Assembly: GCA_002372575.1 (NCBI GenBank)
Contig: DFHC01000145.1
Span: forward strand, 1 to 10,098
Reading direction: 5' to 3'
DNA: 10,098 nt
DNA from: a bacterium UBA3734
Lineage (GTDB): Bacteria > Bacteroidota > Bacteroidia > Bacteroidales > Bacteroidaceae
A program made the translations under genes and the position numbers. Shown here piece by piece: positions 1-8,500 of the stretch; the first letter of the stretch is position 1; the number at the start of each line of letters is the position of its first letter. Below the pieces are notes generated by a model. It saw nothing but the letters and a program-made list of their open reading frames with translations. It did no database searches and was not told the DNA's origin.

Positions 1-28
1 GGGTGATGGGTGATGGGTGGTGGGGGTG
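1..28. repeat. Heptamer tandem repeat (GGGTGAT type) inside the GH2 gene
   Basis: Units GGGTGAT (1-7), GGGTGAT (8-14) and GGGTGGT (15-21) are followed by a decayed unit (22-28), and the array may continue beyond the left edge. It is read in frame by the minus-strand GH2 gene as a Thr/His/Pro/Ser-rich stretch (about residues 882-891), shortly after the presumed catalytic Glu. It shares its unit with the array at 1490-1520, so both belong to one repeat family. Confidence 0.75.
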
Positions 29-2673
29 CTGCCCGTGAGTTCGCTGACGAGCTGGCGCAGGCCGTCGTCGATGGTTTTCGGCGGATAGCCTTCGTTTCTG
101 CCGCAATAGAGCATGATGCTCGGATGCTGGCGGATGCGGAGCACGTAGTCTCGGGCGTTCTGCAGGAACATCTTCTCATCGTCAGGATTGGGGCCATCGA
201 CGGGGTTGGCGAGCCAGAAATCTTGCCAAACCATGATGCCGTGGCGGTCGCAAGCCTCGTAGAATTCGCGGTCGCCCGTCTGTCCGACCCAATTTCGGAT
301 GCAATTCAGGTTCATTTCGCGATGGTAGCGCACCGCCGCGTCGTATTCGCGACCGCGATAGCAAAGGTTGTTCTCCGAAAAGCCCCAGTTGCCGCCGAGT
401 GGCACGAATCGCTGTCCGTTCACGAAAATTTGCAGACGCGTATCGACTTCGGCGTAGGTCATTTCGCGGATACCGGCCTTATAATTTACAATCGACTGAC
501 CATTGACAGTTGAGAGCCTCTCCCCCTGCCCCTCTCCAAAAAGAGAGGGGAGATTTTCGTTTACCTCTTGGAGAGGGGTCGAAAACGAGAACCCTGCGTC
601 GTAGAGATACGACTCGCCATAGCCATTCGGCCACCAAAGTTTCATTTTCTGGTCGCGAAGTTGCGGAAAATCGTTGGGATGGAAGTTGATTTCGCGCTCT
701 TCATTGGCGGCGAGGGCGACGTTTTTTTCAAATTTGATGTCGCCAATCCAGCCCTGCAGCGTGCCTTCCAAAGCGTTTTCAGAAAAGTTTTTCACGATGA
801 CGCTCGGTAGCATCGTCGCCAGTGTGTCGCCGCCGTTGATAGTCACTTTGCTGTTTACAAATGGGTCGCTCAGCGTCACATCGTTGGCGGTCGAAGTCAG
901 ATAGACATCGTTCCAGATGCCGATGTCGCGGCCTCGAATCGTGGAAATCCAGTCCCAACCCACCGTCGCGTGGAATGTCGGGTTGTCGGCACCGAGCACA
1001 CCGCCGTTGAAGTCGGTTGTCTGCTCGTTTTTGAGTTTCGCACCACCTGGATTCGCGCATTTTTCAATCTCCACTGCCAACACGTTCACACCCTCGTTCA
1101 GATAACGTGTCACATCGGTTTTTCCGCGCATAAACGCACCTTCGATGCGGTCGATTTTCTGTCCGTTGAGCCAAATGTCGGCCTTCCAGTTGATGCCGTC
1201 GAAATTCAGGAATACACGCTGTCCGCGCATCTCTTGCGGCACTCGGAACTCGCGACGATACCAGAAATTGCTGTTGAAAAACGACTCGCTGACCGTGAGC
1301 AAATTGTCGTCGTAGTTGGGGTTGGGCAGTGCGCCCGCGTTCACGTAAGACATAAGCACCGTGGCCGGCACCGTGGCCACTGTCCACGACGAGGCGTCGA
1401 AGTCCGGCGATGCGATTTCCGCGCCCCGAGCCGCCACCTCCGATGCTCGCTGCAGTCGCCAGTCGCCGCCGTCGAGGAAGTATTTTTGGGGGTGTTGGGT
1501 GATGGGTGTTGGGAGATGGGCATTCCAGCCTACTTCCTCGTGGGGTTTCGCGACGAGTCCGCCGCGCCCCATCACCTCGACTTCCGAGAGGGCAAACCGC
1601 TGCGGGCGACCTGTTTTCGGGATGAAAACGCGGACGAAGCGAGCGAATTTTGAATGTTGAATTTTGAATGTTGATTGATCGGCAAGCCGATTCTTATTTG
1701 TTAATTGAGAATTGTGAATTGTGAATTGTGTAAAATTTTTGCCGTCTTCCGACACTTGCACCTCGAAATTCTTCGGTTTTTCAATCCAATGCAACTTGAT
1801 TTCGTCGATTTCCGACGGCGCACCAAGGTCGATGCAGGCCCATTCGTCGCGGTCGCTCTGTTGCATCCATGCACTCGTGAAGCCCGACGACGGCAACAAA
1901 TTCTCCACGCGCCGACCGCCCAACGTAATCGGATTCTCGGTGAAAGTCCAATAGGCAACGCCTTTCGCCTGCAACTCCACGCGCAACTGCTTGAATTTCA
2001 AGGCTTTCGAGAATGGTAATGCAATGTCCAACTGGCGCGTGGGCAGCAGGTCGTCGCTGGCGGCATTTTTGTTCGGGTCAGACTGCACGCGGGTTCTCGA
2101 AGCCTTTCCCGGCAGGGTGGAGCCCGTCGTTTCGGCCACCTGCTGCCACCGCTTGCCGTTGTCCGAGACCATCACGCGGATGCGATAGCCGCCCGTAGCC
2201 TCCGCCTCGCGATAGGCCAACGTGCCAATCAGCTGGATTTTGTCAGCCTCGATCTGCGTGCCGTGCCATACGTATTGCAGCCACGTGTCGCTGCCCATTA
2301 CAAAACTCTGCGTCCAGTCGTTGCCGTCGAGCGTGCTTTCGCGCTGTCGCTGCGGCAGTTGGCCGTCGGGTGTCGAAACCTCAAGAAAAACCATTTCGCT
2401 TCCCTTCTCGATCCTCGCTCCTCGTTCTACAATCCCATCCGTCAGCAGCTGCGCCGTCATGTTGAAGTCGAACGACGACGACTGCCTCACCATCCGCCCT
2501 CGGGCCAGATTCCGAAAAGTCGTATCGCCCACCAACTGCGGCCCGAAATACTCCTCGGGAGCCCCCGGATACACGCCGATTCCGCGCGTCGTCTGGGCCT
2601 GAGCCGAAAAAACACTCATCCACAAGCAAACTGCAAGTACCAAACGACTTGCCTTCCCAATTTTTCTCATCAT
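1..2673 (-). CDS. Secreted glycoside hydrolase family 2 enzyme, beta-mannosidase / exo-beta-glucosaminidase type, with F5/8C modules (3' end outside window)
   Basis: An open frame of 891 codons begins at tandem ATGs (2673 or 2670) and runs off the left edge without a stop. Residues 1-26 form a signal peptide ending AQA before Q27, so the enzyme is exported. Residues about 50-190 and 255-375 resemble F5/8 type C (discoidin-like) modules (LLTDG near 79; WACIDLG near 278, followed by EVQVSEDGK and FVRVF). The GH2 jelly-roll begins near W405 (WYRREFRVP, DIWLNGQKI), the Ig-like domain ends near WWPNGYGE (W680-W681), and the TIM barrel begins near GGNWG (W763). YCGRNEGYPP places the expected acid/base Glu at about E861; the nucleophile would lie beyond the window. 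The family cleaves terminal beta-linked mannose or glucosamine-type sugars, but the substrate cannot be read here. The coding sequence carries several in-frame repeat insertions, listed separately. Family assignment is firm; subfamily is tentative. Confidence 0.9.
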   Translation of the reverse strand, partial: MMRKIGKASRLVLAVCLWMSVFSAQAQTTRGIGVYPGAPEEYFGPQLVGDTTFRNLARGRMVRQSSSFDFNMTAQLLTDGIVERGARIEKGSEMVFLEVSTPDGQLPQRQRESTLDGNDWTQSFVMGSDTWLQYVWHGTQIEADKIQLIGTLAYREAEATGGYRIRVMVSDNGKRWQQVAETTGSTLPGKASRTRVQSDPNKNAASDDLLPTRQLDIALPFSKALKFKQLRVELQAKGVAYWTFTENPITLGGRRVENLLPSSGFTSAWMQQSDRDEWACIDLGAPSEIDEIKLHWIEKPKNFEVQVSEDGKNFTQFTIHNSQLTNKNRLADQSTFKIQHSKFARFVRVFIPKTGRPQRFALSEVEVMGRGGLVAKPHEEVGWNAHLPTPITQHPQKYFLDGGDWRLQRASEVAARGAEIASPDFDASSWTVATVPATVLMSYVNAGALPNPNYDDNLLTVSESFFNSNFWYRREFRVPQEMRGQRVFLNFDGINWKADIWLNGQKIDRIEGAFMRGKTDVTRYLNEGVNVLAVEIEKCANPGGAKLKNEQTTDFNGGVLGADNPTFHATVGWDWISTIRGRDIGIWNDVYLTSTANDVTLSDPFVNSKVTINGGDTLATMLPSVIVKNFSENALEGTLQGWIGDIKFEKNVALAANEEREINFHPNDFPQLRDQKMKLWWPNGYGESYLYDAGFSFSTPLQEVNENLPSLFGEGQGERLSTVNGQSIVNYKAGIREMTYAEVDTRLQIFVNGQRFVPLGGNWGFSENNLCYRGREYDAAVRYHREMNLNCIRNWVGQTGDREFYEACDRHGIMVWQDFWLANPVDGPNPDDEKMFLQNARDYVLRIRQHPSIMLYCGRNEGYPPKTIDDGLRQLVSELTGSTPTTHHPSP
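497..580. repeat. Composite palindromic repeat inside the GH2 gene (CCCCTCTC/GAGAGGGG element plus decayed heptamers)
   Basis: Three degenerate heptamers (TGACCAT, TGACAGT, TGAGAGC; 497-517) adjoin a perfect hairpin of CCCCTCTC (529-536) and GAGAGGGG (543-550) with a 6-nt loop. A second arm, GGAGAGGGG (570-578), is an exact 9-bp complement of 529-537, so two alternative foldings exist. The GH2 frame reads through as LPSLFGEGQGERLSTVNG (about residues 700-727). The LFGEGQGERL string looks like a translated dispersed repeat and not like GH2 sequence. It falls at the end of the Ig-like domain, just before the conserved GIRE segment. Confidence 0.7.
1490..1520. repeat. Heptamer tandem repeat (GGGTGTT/GGGTGAT) inside the GH2 gene
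   Basis: Four units in strict register, GGGTGTT (1490-1496), GGGTGAT (1497-1503), GGGTGTT (1504-1510) and GGGAGAT (1511-1517), end with a partial GGG. The minus-strand frame reads HLPTPITQHPQK (about residues 385-395), which forms the linker between the second F5/8C module and the GH2 jelly-roll domain. The Pro-rich reading and the position between domains suggest a tolerated insertion. Confidence 0.85.
1645..1730. repeat. Compound AT-rich heptamer repeat with central palindrome inside the GH2 gene
   Basis: A 14-mer occurs twice in tandem (1645-1658, 1659-1672) and is itself two GAATNTT heptamers. Next come a short palindrome, ATCGGC (1678-1683) and GCCGAT (1686-1691), and then AATTGAG plus three perfect AATTGTG units (1703-1730). 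The GH2 frame reads this as an Asn/Gln/Thr/Lys-rich stretch of about 29 residues (about 315-343) lying between the DGKNF and FVRVF strands of the second F5/8C module. The A/T-rich composition differs sharply from the GC-rich coding sequence around it. Confidence 0.85.
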
Positions 2674-2703
2674 GATTTCCTTTAATTCTGTTATTTTGCC
2701 CCA

Positions 2704-2734
2704 CAAAAATAAGAAAAATAATTGGAAAATCAAA
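2704..2734 (-). promoter_or_regulatory. Bacteroidetes-type promoter for the GH2 gene
   Basis: On the minus strand, TTTG (2734-2731) and TATTTTTG (2711-2704) match the Bacteroidetes -33 and -7 elements (TTTG, TAnnTTTG) with a 19-bp spacer, which is the usual distance. Transcription would start just below 2704, giving a leader of about 25 nt to the tandem ATGs. No Shine-Dalgarno sequence is evident, as is normal in this phylum. Confidence 0.65.
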
Positions 2735-2740
2735 TAAAAT

Positions 2741-2771
2741 TTTTTTTTTCGCTCACTTTTTCGTACCTTTG
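2741..2771 (+). promoter_or_regulatory. Bacteroidetes-type promoter for nnr
   Basis: TACCTTTG (2764-2771) is a perfect match to the TAnnTTTG -7 element and is followed by GCA, a frequent context in Prevotella-like genomes. The -33 position falls in a run of ten T residues (2740-2749), giving TTTT at 19-bp spacing and no clear TTTG. The leader before ATG 2797 would be only about 20 nt. Confidence 0.6.
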
Positions 2772-2796
2772 CACGGATTGAACATATTGCTGAGGT

Positions 2797-4314
2797 ATGA
2801 AGATATTTACAGGAACGCAAATTCACGAACTCGACACCTACACCATCGAGCACGAGCCCATCCGCTCCATCGACCTGATGGAACGGGCTGCGAAGGCCGT
2901 CGTGCGCGTCATCATGGAACGCTGGGACACGCGTTTCCCCGTCGTCGTGTTTGCCGGACCAGGCAACAACGGCGGCGACGCACTGGCCGTGGCGCGAATG
3001 CTCGGCGAACAGGGCTACAACGTCTCGGTCTATCTCTTCAACATCCACAATAAGTTGTCTGACGAGTGCAATATCAATAAAAAACGGCTCAGCGACGGCC
3101 ACCGCGTGAAGAATTTCACGGAAGTGACACTCGATTTCGACCCGCCGCGTCTCGATGCCGACACACTCGTCATCGACGGGCTGTTTGGCTCCGGACTCAA
3201 CAAGCCGCTCTCAGGCGGATTCGCCTCGCTGGCGAAATATATCAACCAGTCGCCGTGTCAGGTGGTGAGCATCGACCTACCGTCTGGACTCATGACCGAG
3301 GACAACACCTACAACGTGCATGCCAACATCGTCAGGGCAACGCTCACGCTCACCTTCGGACACCCGAAACTCGCCATGCTGCTGGCCGACAACCAGCCCT
3401 ATATCGGCGACGTGCGCGTGCTCGACATCCGCCTCTCGCAGGAATACATCGCCCGCACCGACGCACAGTTCGTCATCGCCGAGGAGCAAGACATACGCCA
3501 ACGACTGCGCCCACGCGAAGAATTCGCCCACAAAGGACAGATGGGCCACGCACTCATCGTGGCCGGAAGCTACGGCATGAGCGGTGCCGCCATCCTCGCC
3601 ACGAAAGCCTGCCTGCGGGCGGGCGTGGGAAAGGTGACCGTGCGCACACCGAAGCGCAACTATGCCGTCATGCAGATGACCGTACCCGAAGCCGTGCTGC
3701 AGATGGACCACGAAGACACGCACTTCTCCGAACCCGTCGATACGCAGCCCTTCGACGCCATCGGCATCGGGCCAGGCATCGGCACGCAGGAGCATACGGC
3801 CATCGCACTCATCTCGCAGATTCGCCGCTCGCAGTGCCCCATCGTTCTCGATGCCGACGCACTTAACATCCTCGCCAACCACCGTGCATGGATGCAACAA
3901 CTGCCGAAAGGCATCATCATGACGCCCCACCCCACGGAGTTCGACCGACTCTCGGGCAACGCCAGCAACGGCTGCTACGACCGCCTCGCCAAGGCACGCG
4001 ACATGGCCGAACGACTCGGAGCCTACATCATTCTGAAAGGCCACTTCTCGGCCCTCTGCCTGCCCGACGGCCACGTGATCATCAACCCCACGGGCAATGC
4101 CGGCATGGCCACCGCCGGCTGCGGCGATGTGCTCGCCGGCATCATCACGGGGCTTCTGGCTCGCGGCTACGACCAGCGCGACGCCTGCACCATCGGAATG
4201 TATCTGCACGGACTGGCCGGCGATATCGCCGTGCGCGACATCGGACAGGAAAGCCTCATCGCAGGCGACCTCGTCAACTATCTGCCAAAGGCATTTATGC
4301 AAATTAAGAATTAA
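2797..4314 (+). CDS. nnr: Bifunctional NAD(P)H-hydrate repair enzyme (epimerase plus ADP-dependent dehydratase)
   Basis: This 505-residue cytoplasmic protein has the full length and two-domain order of bacterial Nnr/YjeF. Nnr repairs hydrated NADH and NADPH: the N-terminal domain epimerises the R and S hydrates, and the C-terminal ribokinase-like domain dehydrates the S form using ADP. The epimerase half (about 1-215) shows GPGNNGGD (54-61), IDGLFGSG (126-133) and SIDLPSG (158-164), including the conserved Asp160. The dehydratase half (about 230-500) shows HKGQMG (245-250), GIGPGIGT (323-330), LDADALN (351-357), TPHPTEF (376-382), and GCGDVLAG (441-448) with the expected catalytic Asp444. One small deviation is Ala62 after GGD, where Gly is usual. 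The start at 2797 lies just after a good promoter and matches the family N-terminus. The downstream gene may be cotranscribed. Confidence 0.96.
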   Translation: MKIFTGTQIHELDTYTIEHEPIRSIDLMERAAKAVVRVIMERWDTRFPVVVFAGPGNNGGDALAVARMLGEQGYNVSVYLFNIHNKLSDECNINKKRLSDGHRVKNFTEVTLDFDPPRLDADTLVIDGLFGSGLNKPLSGGFASLAKYINQSPCQVVSIDLPSGLMTEDNTYNVHANIVRATLTLTFGHPKLAMLLADNQPYIGDVRVLDIRLSQEYIARTDAQFVIAEEQDIRQRLRPREEFAHKGQMGHALIVAGSYGMSGAAILATKACLRAGVGKVTVRTPKRNYAVMQMTVPEAVLQMDHEDTHFSEPVDTQPFDAIGIGPGIGTQEHTAIALISQIRRSQCPIVLDADALNILANHRAWMQQLPKGIIMTPHPTEFDRLSGNASNGCYDRLAKARDMAERLGAYIILKGHFSALCLPDGHVIINPTGNAGMATAGCGDVLAGIITGLLARGYDQRDACTIGMYLHGLAGDIAVRDIGQESLIAGDLVNYLPKAFMQIKN

Positions 4315-4320
4315 CAGAAA

Positions 4321-4380
4321 AGGAGTTACAGGAGTTCAGAAGTTGCAGGAGTTCAGACAAATCTCCCTCCTCCCTCCTCG
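4321..4380. repeat. Low-complexity repeats between nnr and the DUF4831-like gene
   Basis: GGAGTT or GAAGTT occurs four times at 8-9 nt spacing (4322-4353), followed by a polypyrimidine tract with CTCC repeated (4363-4379). This is the intergenic counterpart of the repeats found inside the GH2 gene and occupies most of the 89-bp gap. I see no promoter or terminator in this gap, so cotranscription of the two flanking genes is plausible. Confidence 0.6.
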
Positions 4381-4403
4381 AAACAACAAAACAACACATA
4401 AAA

Positions 4404-5444
4404 ATGAAACCATTATTCTTCACCCTTTCACTTCTCAACCTCTTCGCGCTCACCGCCTCGGCCCAAACCGTCGAAGGCACGTCCTACTACCTGCCGAAAA
4501 CCGCATTGCGCGTCACGCTACTGGTCGAGAAAACCACCTATAAGCCAGGCGAATTTGCCGCCTACGCCCAGCGCTACATGAAGAAAAACGACGTCTCGCT
4601 CGAAGCCTCCACCACCTATCGCCTCGTGAACACGCAGATGAGTACCTACGCCGTTCCCGACACGGCCAAACGCTTCACGCTCCAAATCGACAAGCGATAC
4701 ACCATCAGCGACGTCGCCCGCACCGACGACGGCATCCTCCTCGCCATCAACGCGCAGGGGAAAACCGTCGCAAAGCCCGAGCCCTTCGTCGCAGCACCGA
4801 AGCCGAAGCCGCTCAACGCCAAGGACTACATGAACGAAGACATCCTCACCGCAGGAAGCACCGCACGAATGGCACAGCTCATCGCACAGGAAATCTACGA
4901 CATCCGCGACAGCCGCAACCAACTGCAGCGCGGACAGGCCGAATTCATGCCCAAAGACGGACAACAGCTGCAACTCATGATGCAAGGACTCGACACGCAG
5001 GAACGTGCACTGCGACAGGTGTTCGAGGGCATCACCGAGCGCGACACCACACAGCTCACGCTCGAATTCATCCCCTCGGAAACCACCGACCGGCACCTGC
5101 TCTTCCGCTTCTCGCGCCACTTCGGACTCGTCGATGCCGACGACCTCTCGGGCGCACCCTACTACCTCCGCATCACCGCCGAAGCCAAACCGCAGCAGCC
5201 CGAGGAGCCCAAAAAGAAAGACAAAGACGACATCGGCCTCAACGTGAACATGCCCGTGAAGGCCACCGCCACGCTGCTCAGCGACAACGCCCCCATCCAC
5301 AAACTCGACTTCCACGCCCCACAGTTCGGCACCGTCGAAAACCTCAGTGGAGCCCTCTTCGGCAAGAAGCAAACCTCGCAAATCGTGCTCAACCCGATTA
5401 CGGGAGGACTTGAGAGCATCAAGGAAGTGGCCGTGGAGAGGTAG
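4404..5444 (+). CDS. Secreted DUF4831-family-like protein, function unknown
   Basis: The 346-residue product begins with a typical signal peptide (MKPLFFTLSLLNLFALTASA, cleavage before Q21). It has no lipobox cysteine, so it should reach the periplasm or cell surface as a soluble protein. YYLPKTALRV (28-37), a YKPGEF segment (46-51), and VPDT followed by an FTLQIDKR strand match my recollection of the DUF4831 family of Bacteroides and Prevotella. A helical, charged middle (about 145-209, ILTAGSTARMAQLIAQEIYDIRDS through MPKDG) is followed by an acidic/lysine-rich linker (about 252-266, EEPKKKDKDD) and a C-terminal beta-rich segment (FGTVENL, NPITGGLESI). No catalytic motif is visible. It lies 89 bp after nnr on the same strand with no promoter seen between them, so the two may share a transcript, although their cellular locations differ. 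Confidence 0.85.
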   Translation: MKPLFFTLSLLNLFALTASAQTVEGTSYYLPKTALRVTLLVEKTTYKPGEFAAYAQRYMKKNDVSLEASTTYRLVNTQMSTYAVPDTAKRFTLQIDKRYTISDVARTDDGILLAINAQGKTVAKPEPFVAAPKPKPLNAKDYMNEDILTAGSTARMAQLIAQEIYDIRDSRNQLQRGQAEFMPKDGQQLQLMMQGLDTQERALRQVFEGITERDTTQLTLEFIPSETTDRHLLFRFSRHFGLVDADDLSGAPYYLRITAEAKPQQPEEPKKKDKDDIGLNVNMPVKATATLLSDNAPIHKLDFHAPQFGTVENLSGALFGKKQTSQIVLNPITGGLESIKEVAVER

Positions 5445-5530
5445 GCATTCGATTTCAACGTCATTAGTGACACAAAAAACGAATACAAAAGTCAGAATTT
5501 CTTTTGAAACTACCATCTTTTTTGCACAAA

Positions 5531-5560
5531 AAAATGCGCCCCTTGCATGGGGCGCATTTT
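5531..5560. terminator. Bidirectional intrinsic terminator between convergent genes
   Basis: A perfect 12-bp inverted repeat, AAAATGCGCCCC (5531-5542) and GGGGCGCATTTT (5549-5560), encloses a 6-nt loop. A-rich sequence on the left and T-rich sequence on the right let it work in both directions. It sits between the stop of the DUF4831-like gene (5444) and the stop of the minus-strand large gene (5585), 22 bp from the latter. Confidence 0.92.
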
Positions 5561-5582
5561 CTTGCTTGCTAACGGCGAAGGG

Positions 5583-8500
5583 TTATTTCACCGCAATCTT
5601 CTTGCCACGGTAAATATAGATACCTGGCTTAGTGGGATAGCTGCCTACGGCACGGCCCTGCAGATCGTAGTACAGGTCGCTGGCGGGGTTCTGGTCTGCC
5701 TGACCGGCATCGGAGATACCAGTGGCCTCATTCGTCACTTCTTCCCAGACAAAGTCGGCGACGTTACCCATGAAGACCTTAGCACTGCCCGTCTTGTCGA
5801 ATTCCATGATTCGCAGGTAGAAGCTGAAGCCTTTCGATTGCGTAGAGCCTGTTGCGCCATTAAACTTCAGGTTGCCACCCGACATGAAGTAGGAGTACGG
5901 GGGAACGTTGCCAAGAGCATCGTAGTAACTAACGGCCTGCAACTCGTATTCTTTGCCATCGGTGCTACCCTTGATTTTCATTCTCCTCTGCTGCGTGGGA
6001 ATGAATGTGGGAAGTGCGGGCCACTGACTTGCAGCATTATAGTATACGTCATAATAGGGTTTTTTACTATCAGTAGACGTTTCCTTATTCTGTGTGTAGT
6101 GAGTTTCCTTCTCGATGCGCACACTGTCAACAAAATAGATGGGACCCTTCATCTCACGCCGGTTCTTATCCTCTACGTTATCACCAGCATATCGATTGTT
6201 TCTGCCGGCCTTAGGGATATAGATTCGCTCCCTTTTCTTTTCATCATTTGCGTAGTTTGCCCATTGGTCGGCAGTCCATCCAAACGGATTCTCACCCACG
6301 AAGCGCGTGCGCGTCCACTTTTCTTCCTTTCCAACCTGTGCGGGAATGCTCGGCTTCACGATGTAGGGCTGGTAAGCATTCATGCAGACATCGTTGTCGG
6401 CACCAGAGGTGGAAACTGCTGCGAAGTGGATGGTTTTGTAAGTGATGTGGCTCGGGGTGGAAATCTTCACATCTTTGCCGAAGGATTCCTTCACCTGCTT
6501 TTTAGTCAAGCTGACAGGTAGCACGATGGGCACATACTTTTCCGGGTCCAGTCCGCGCTTGATGACCATCGTTGTGGACCGATAGGGGGCCTGGGTGGTC
6601 GTCTCCCAGTCGAACAGATCGTGGTAGCGCGTGTTGTTTTCCTTGTCGTTTTCGTCAACGATAAACTCCCAGTGGTTCTGGTCGCCGTAATAGACCAGCT
6701 CGAAGTTGTCGAAGCAAACCCACTCTTCCGTGCCGGAGGTAGCGTCGTGTTCGACACCGATGGTGAGTATTCCGTCATCGCCCACCTCCACGGGCAGTCC
6801 GATGCGGTAGTTGAAGGCGTTTTCGTGCTTCTTGCGGTCGATGGCCGTGAAGAAGCGGGCGGCACCGGTCAGATTGCGCGGAACAAAGTAGTTCTGATTA
6901 TTATATTTCACCATGGCAAACACCGTGGAGTCTGTCATCAACTTGTATGCATCTCTGTTTGTATGGCCTTTGATGACACCGATTTGGTCATTCCACCTGG
7001 GATTCCATTCCGTGTAATCATACACATCGTCATCAGGGTCGTCAGGAGTGCCGTAAATATCTTTATAGTGATCTATGGCACAATCTTCCGGATAGAGGGC
7101 GTCTCCGAAAGCAGTGAAAGGAAACAGTGGATAATTTTCTTCAAGGTCTATATAGTCCTGCTTTGAAATTTTATCGAGGTGGCTCTGGTCCACGGGCATC
7201 ATGCCGCAGAAGATGCTGGGCAGGTCGCGCTTGCGCACCACGTCATCAGTTCCTGCTCCTGCTGGTTTTGAAACGGCAAAGAAATACGACTTGTTGCTGA
7301 GCGGCTGCGCGTCAATCACGTCCTGTTGTGTCTTGGTAATCGCAACGCCATTGTAAGTCGGGGTGGGATTCTCTGCTCTGGCAAATGAGCCGCTGATGTC
7401 CTTGTTGTCAAACTTCGTCATGTCGAACGGAGCGTAGAACGCGCGGCAATACACGATGTAGCGCCCCGGGCGCAGACCCTTGATTTCCTGACGGAGGGCT
7501 GCCGTGCCGTTGTAGATGGAGCCCACGTAGTTCGACTCTTCGCCCTGCGTCATAAAGCGCTCGTTGGACTTAGCTTTCAAGAAACTGTTGTCTTCTCCAG
7601 CGGTTGTCTCTCCCCAACCCCAACGGTCGTAGTAGTGGGTACCGATTTTGTGGAACTCTGTTCCAACGCCACTGGTGTAGGGGTGGGTGTGGGAAATCGC
7701 ACCTGTGGCAGTGGCACTGTTGGCCCATTTCCATCCCATGTTCACCGCATTTCCGTTCGAGCCTCCCGTTTCGTAGGGCTGGTAGTTGGGGTAGAATTTG
7801 TGGTTTTCAATGTAGAACGATACGTCCACGGGGTTGTCGATGTTGGCCACCACGCGGTGATTCCTGCGCTCTTCGTAGGTCACGATTTTCCAAAGGCAGG
7901 CATCTTCGCCGCTAACCTCTGCCAAGCCGTCTGCCAAGGTCACCTCGGATTTGCCCTGATCTGTATAGCTAATCTCATCTCCCCAAGGAGCGCAAAAAGT
8001 ACTGCTCATCTTCTCAATGGACACAGAAGATGGATTTCTTGGCTTACTTCCGCCGGCTGAGCGATCATATTCTTCATAGTAATAATTGTCTTCTTTGGTG
8101 CTCATCATTTTACCGGCAAACTTCTTGTAGGAAACCATTTCGTAATCGCCTTCATTAGAGGGCGTGGATTCCAAGCATAGATAGCTGTCGCGATTGCCAA
8201 ATTCCGGAACCCTCGTCCACTTTTCATAACTGTCTTTATCCTTCACAGTTCCATCGTTTTTGTAGTAGAAGCTGTCATGTACCGGTGCTGCGGTCTGACG
8301 GTGGGTGTAGATGACGTAGTATTGCTTGCCGTCGGCTTCCTTCTTGACGGGATGGAGGTAAAACACGAAGTGTCCGTCGTCGTTATTGGGGGATCCCCAG
8401 TCATCGGGGTGCTGGACGTATTCTTTTCTGTCTTTGGAGCGGGCCACCATATACGGACGTTGCTCAAACGCGCCGCGCGCTCCTGCTGATGTTTGCACAC

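Noticed and set aside
970..1653. Plus-strand open frame of 227 codons at the left of the window
   Set aside because: It is the complement of the GH2 coding sequence, which has clear jelly-roll motifs throughout this interval.
1..1730. Heptamer arrays as a CRISPR array
   Set aside because: The units are 7 bp, contiguous and without unique spacers, and no cas gene is present.
1..2673. GH2 gene as a pseudogene, because of its many repeat insertions
   Set aside because: I read the minus-strand frame codon by codon from 2673 to 1 and found no stop, and the conserved motifs, including the GRNE catalytic segment, are intact.
3277..4302. Minus-strand open frame of 341 codons opposite nnr
   Set aside because: It lies fully opposite a gene with strong Nnr motifs. 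Its Val/His/Gly-rich translation resembles no family and is what GC-biased codons give on the complementary strand.
4518..5516. Minus-strand open frame of 332 codons opposite the DUF4831-like gene
   Set aside because: The plus-strand frame has a signal peptide and family motifs, while the antisense product is a Val/Glu/Leu-rich string without a recognisable domain.
5547..6521. Plus-strand open frame of 324 codons starting within the terminator
   Set aside because: It begins inside the perfect terminator hairpin and runs opposite the C-terminal part of the 1158-residue gene, whose tail motif fixes the true strand.
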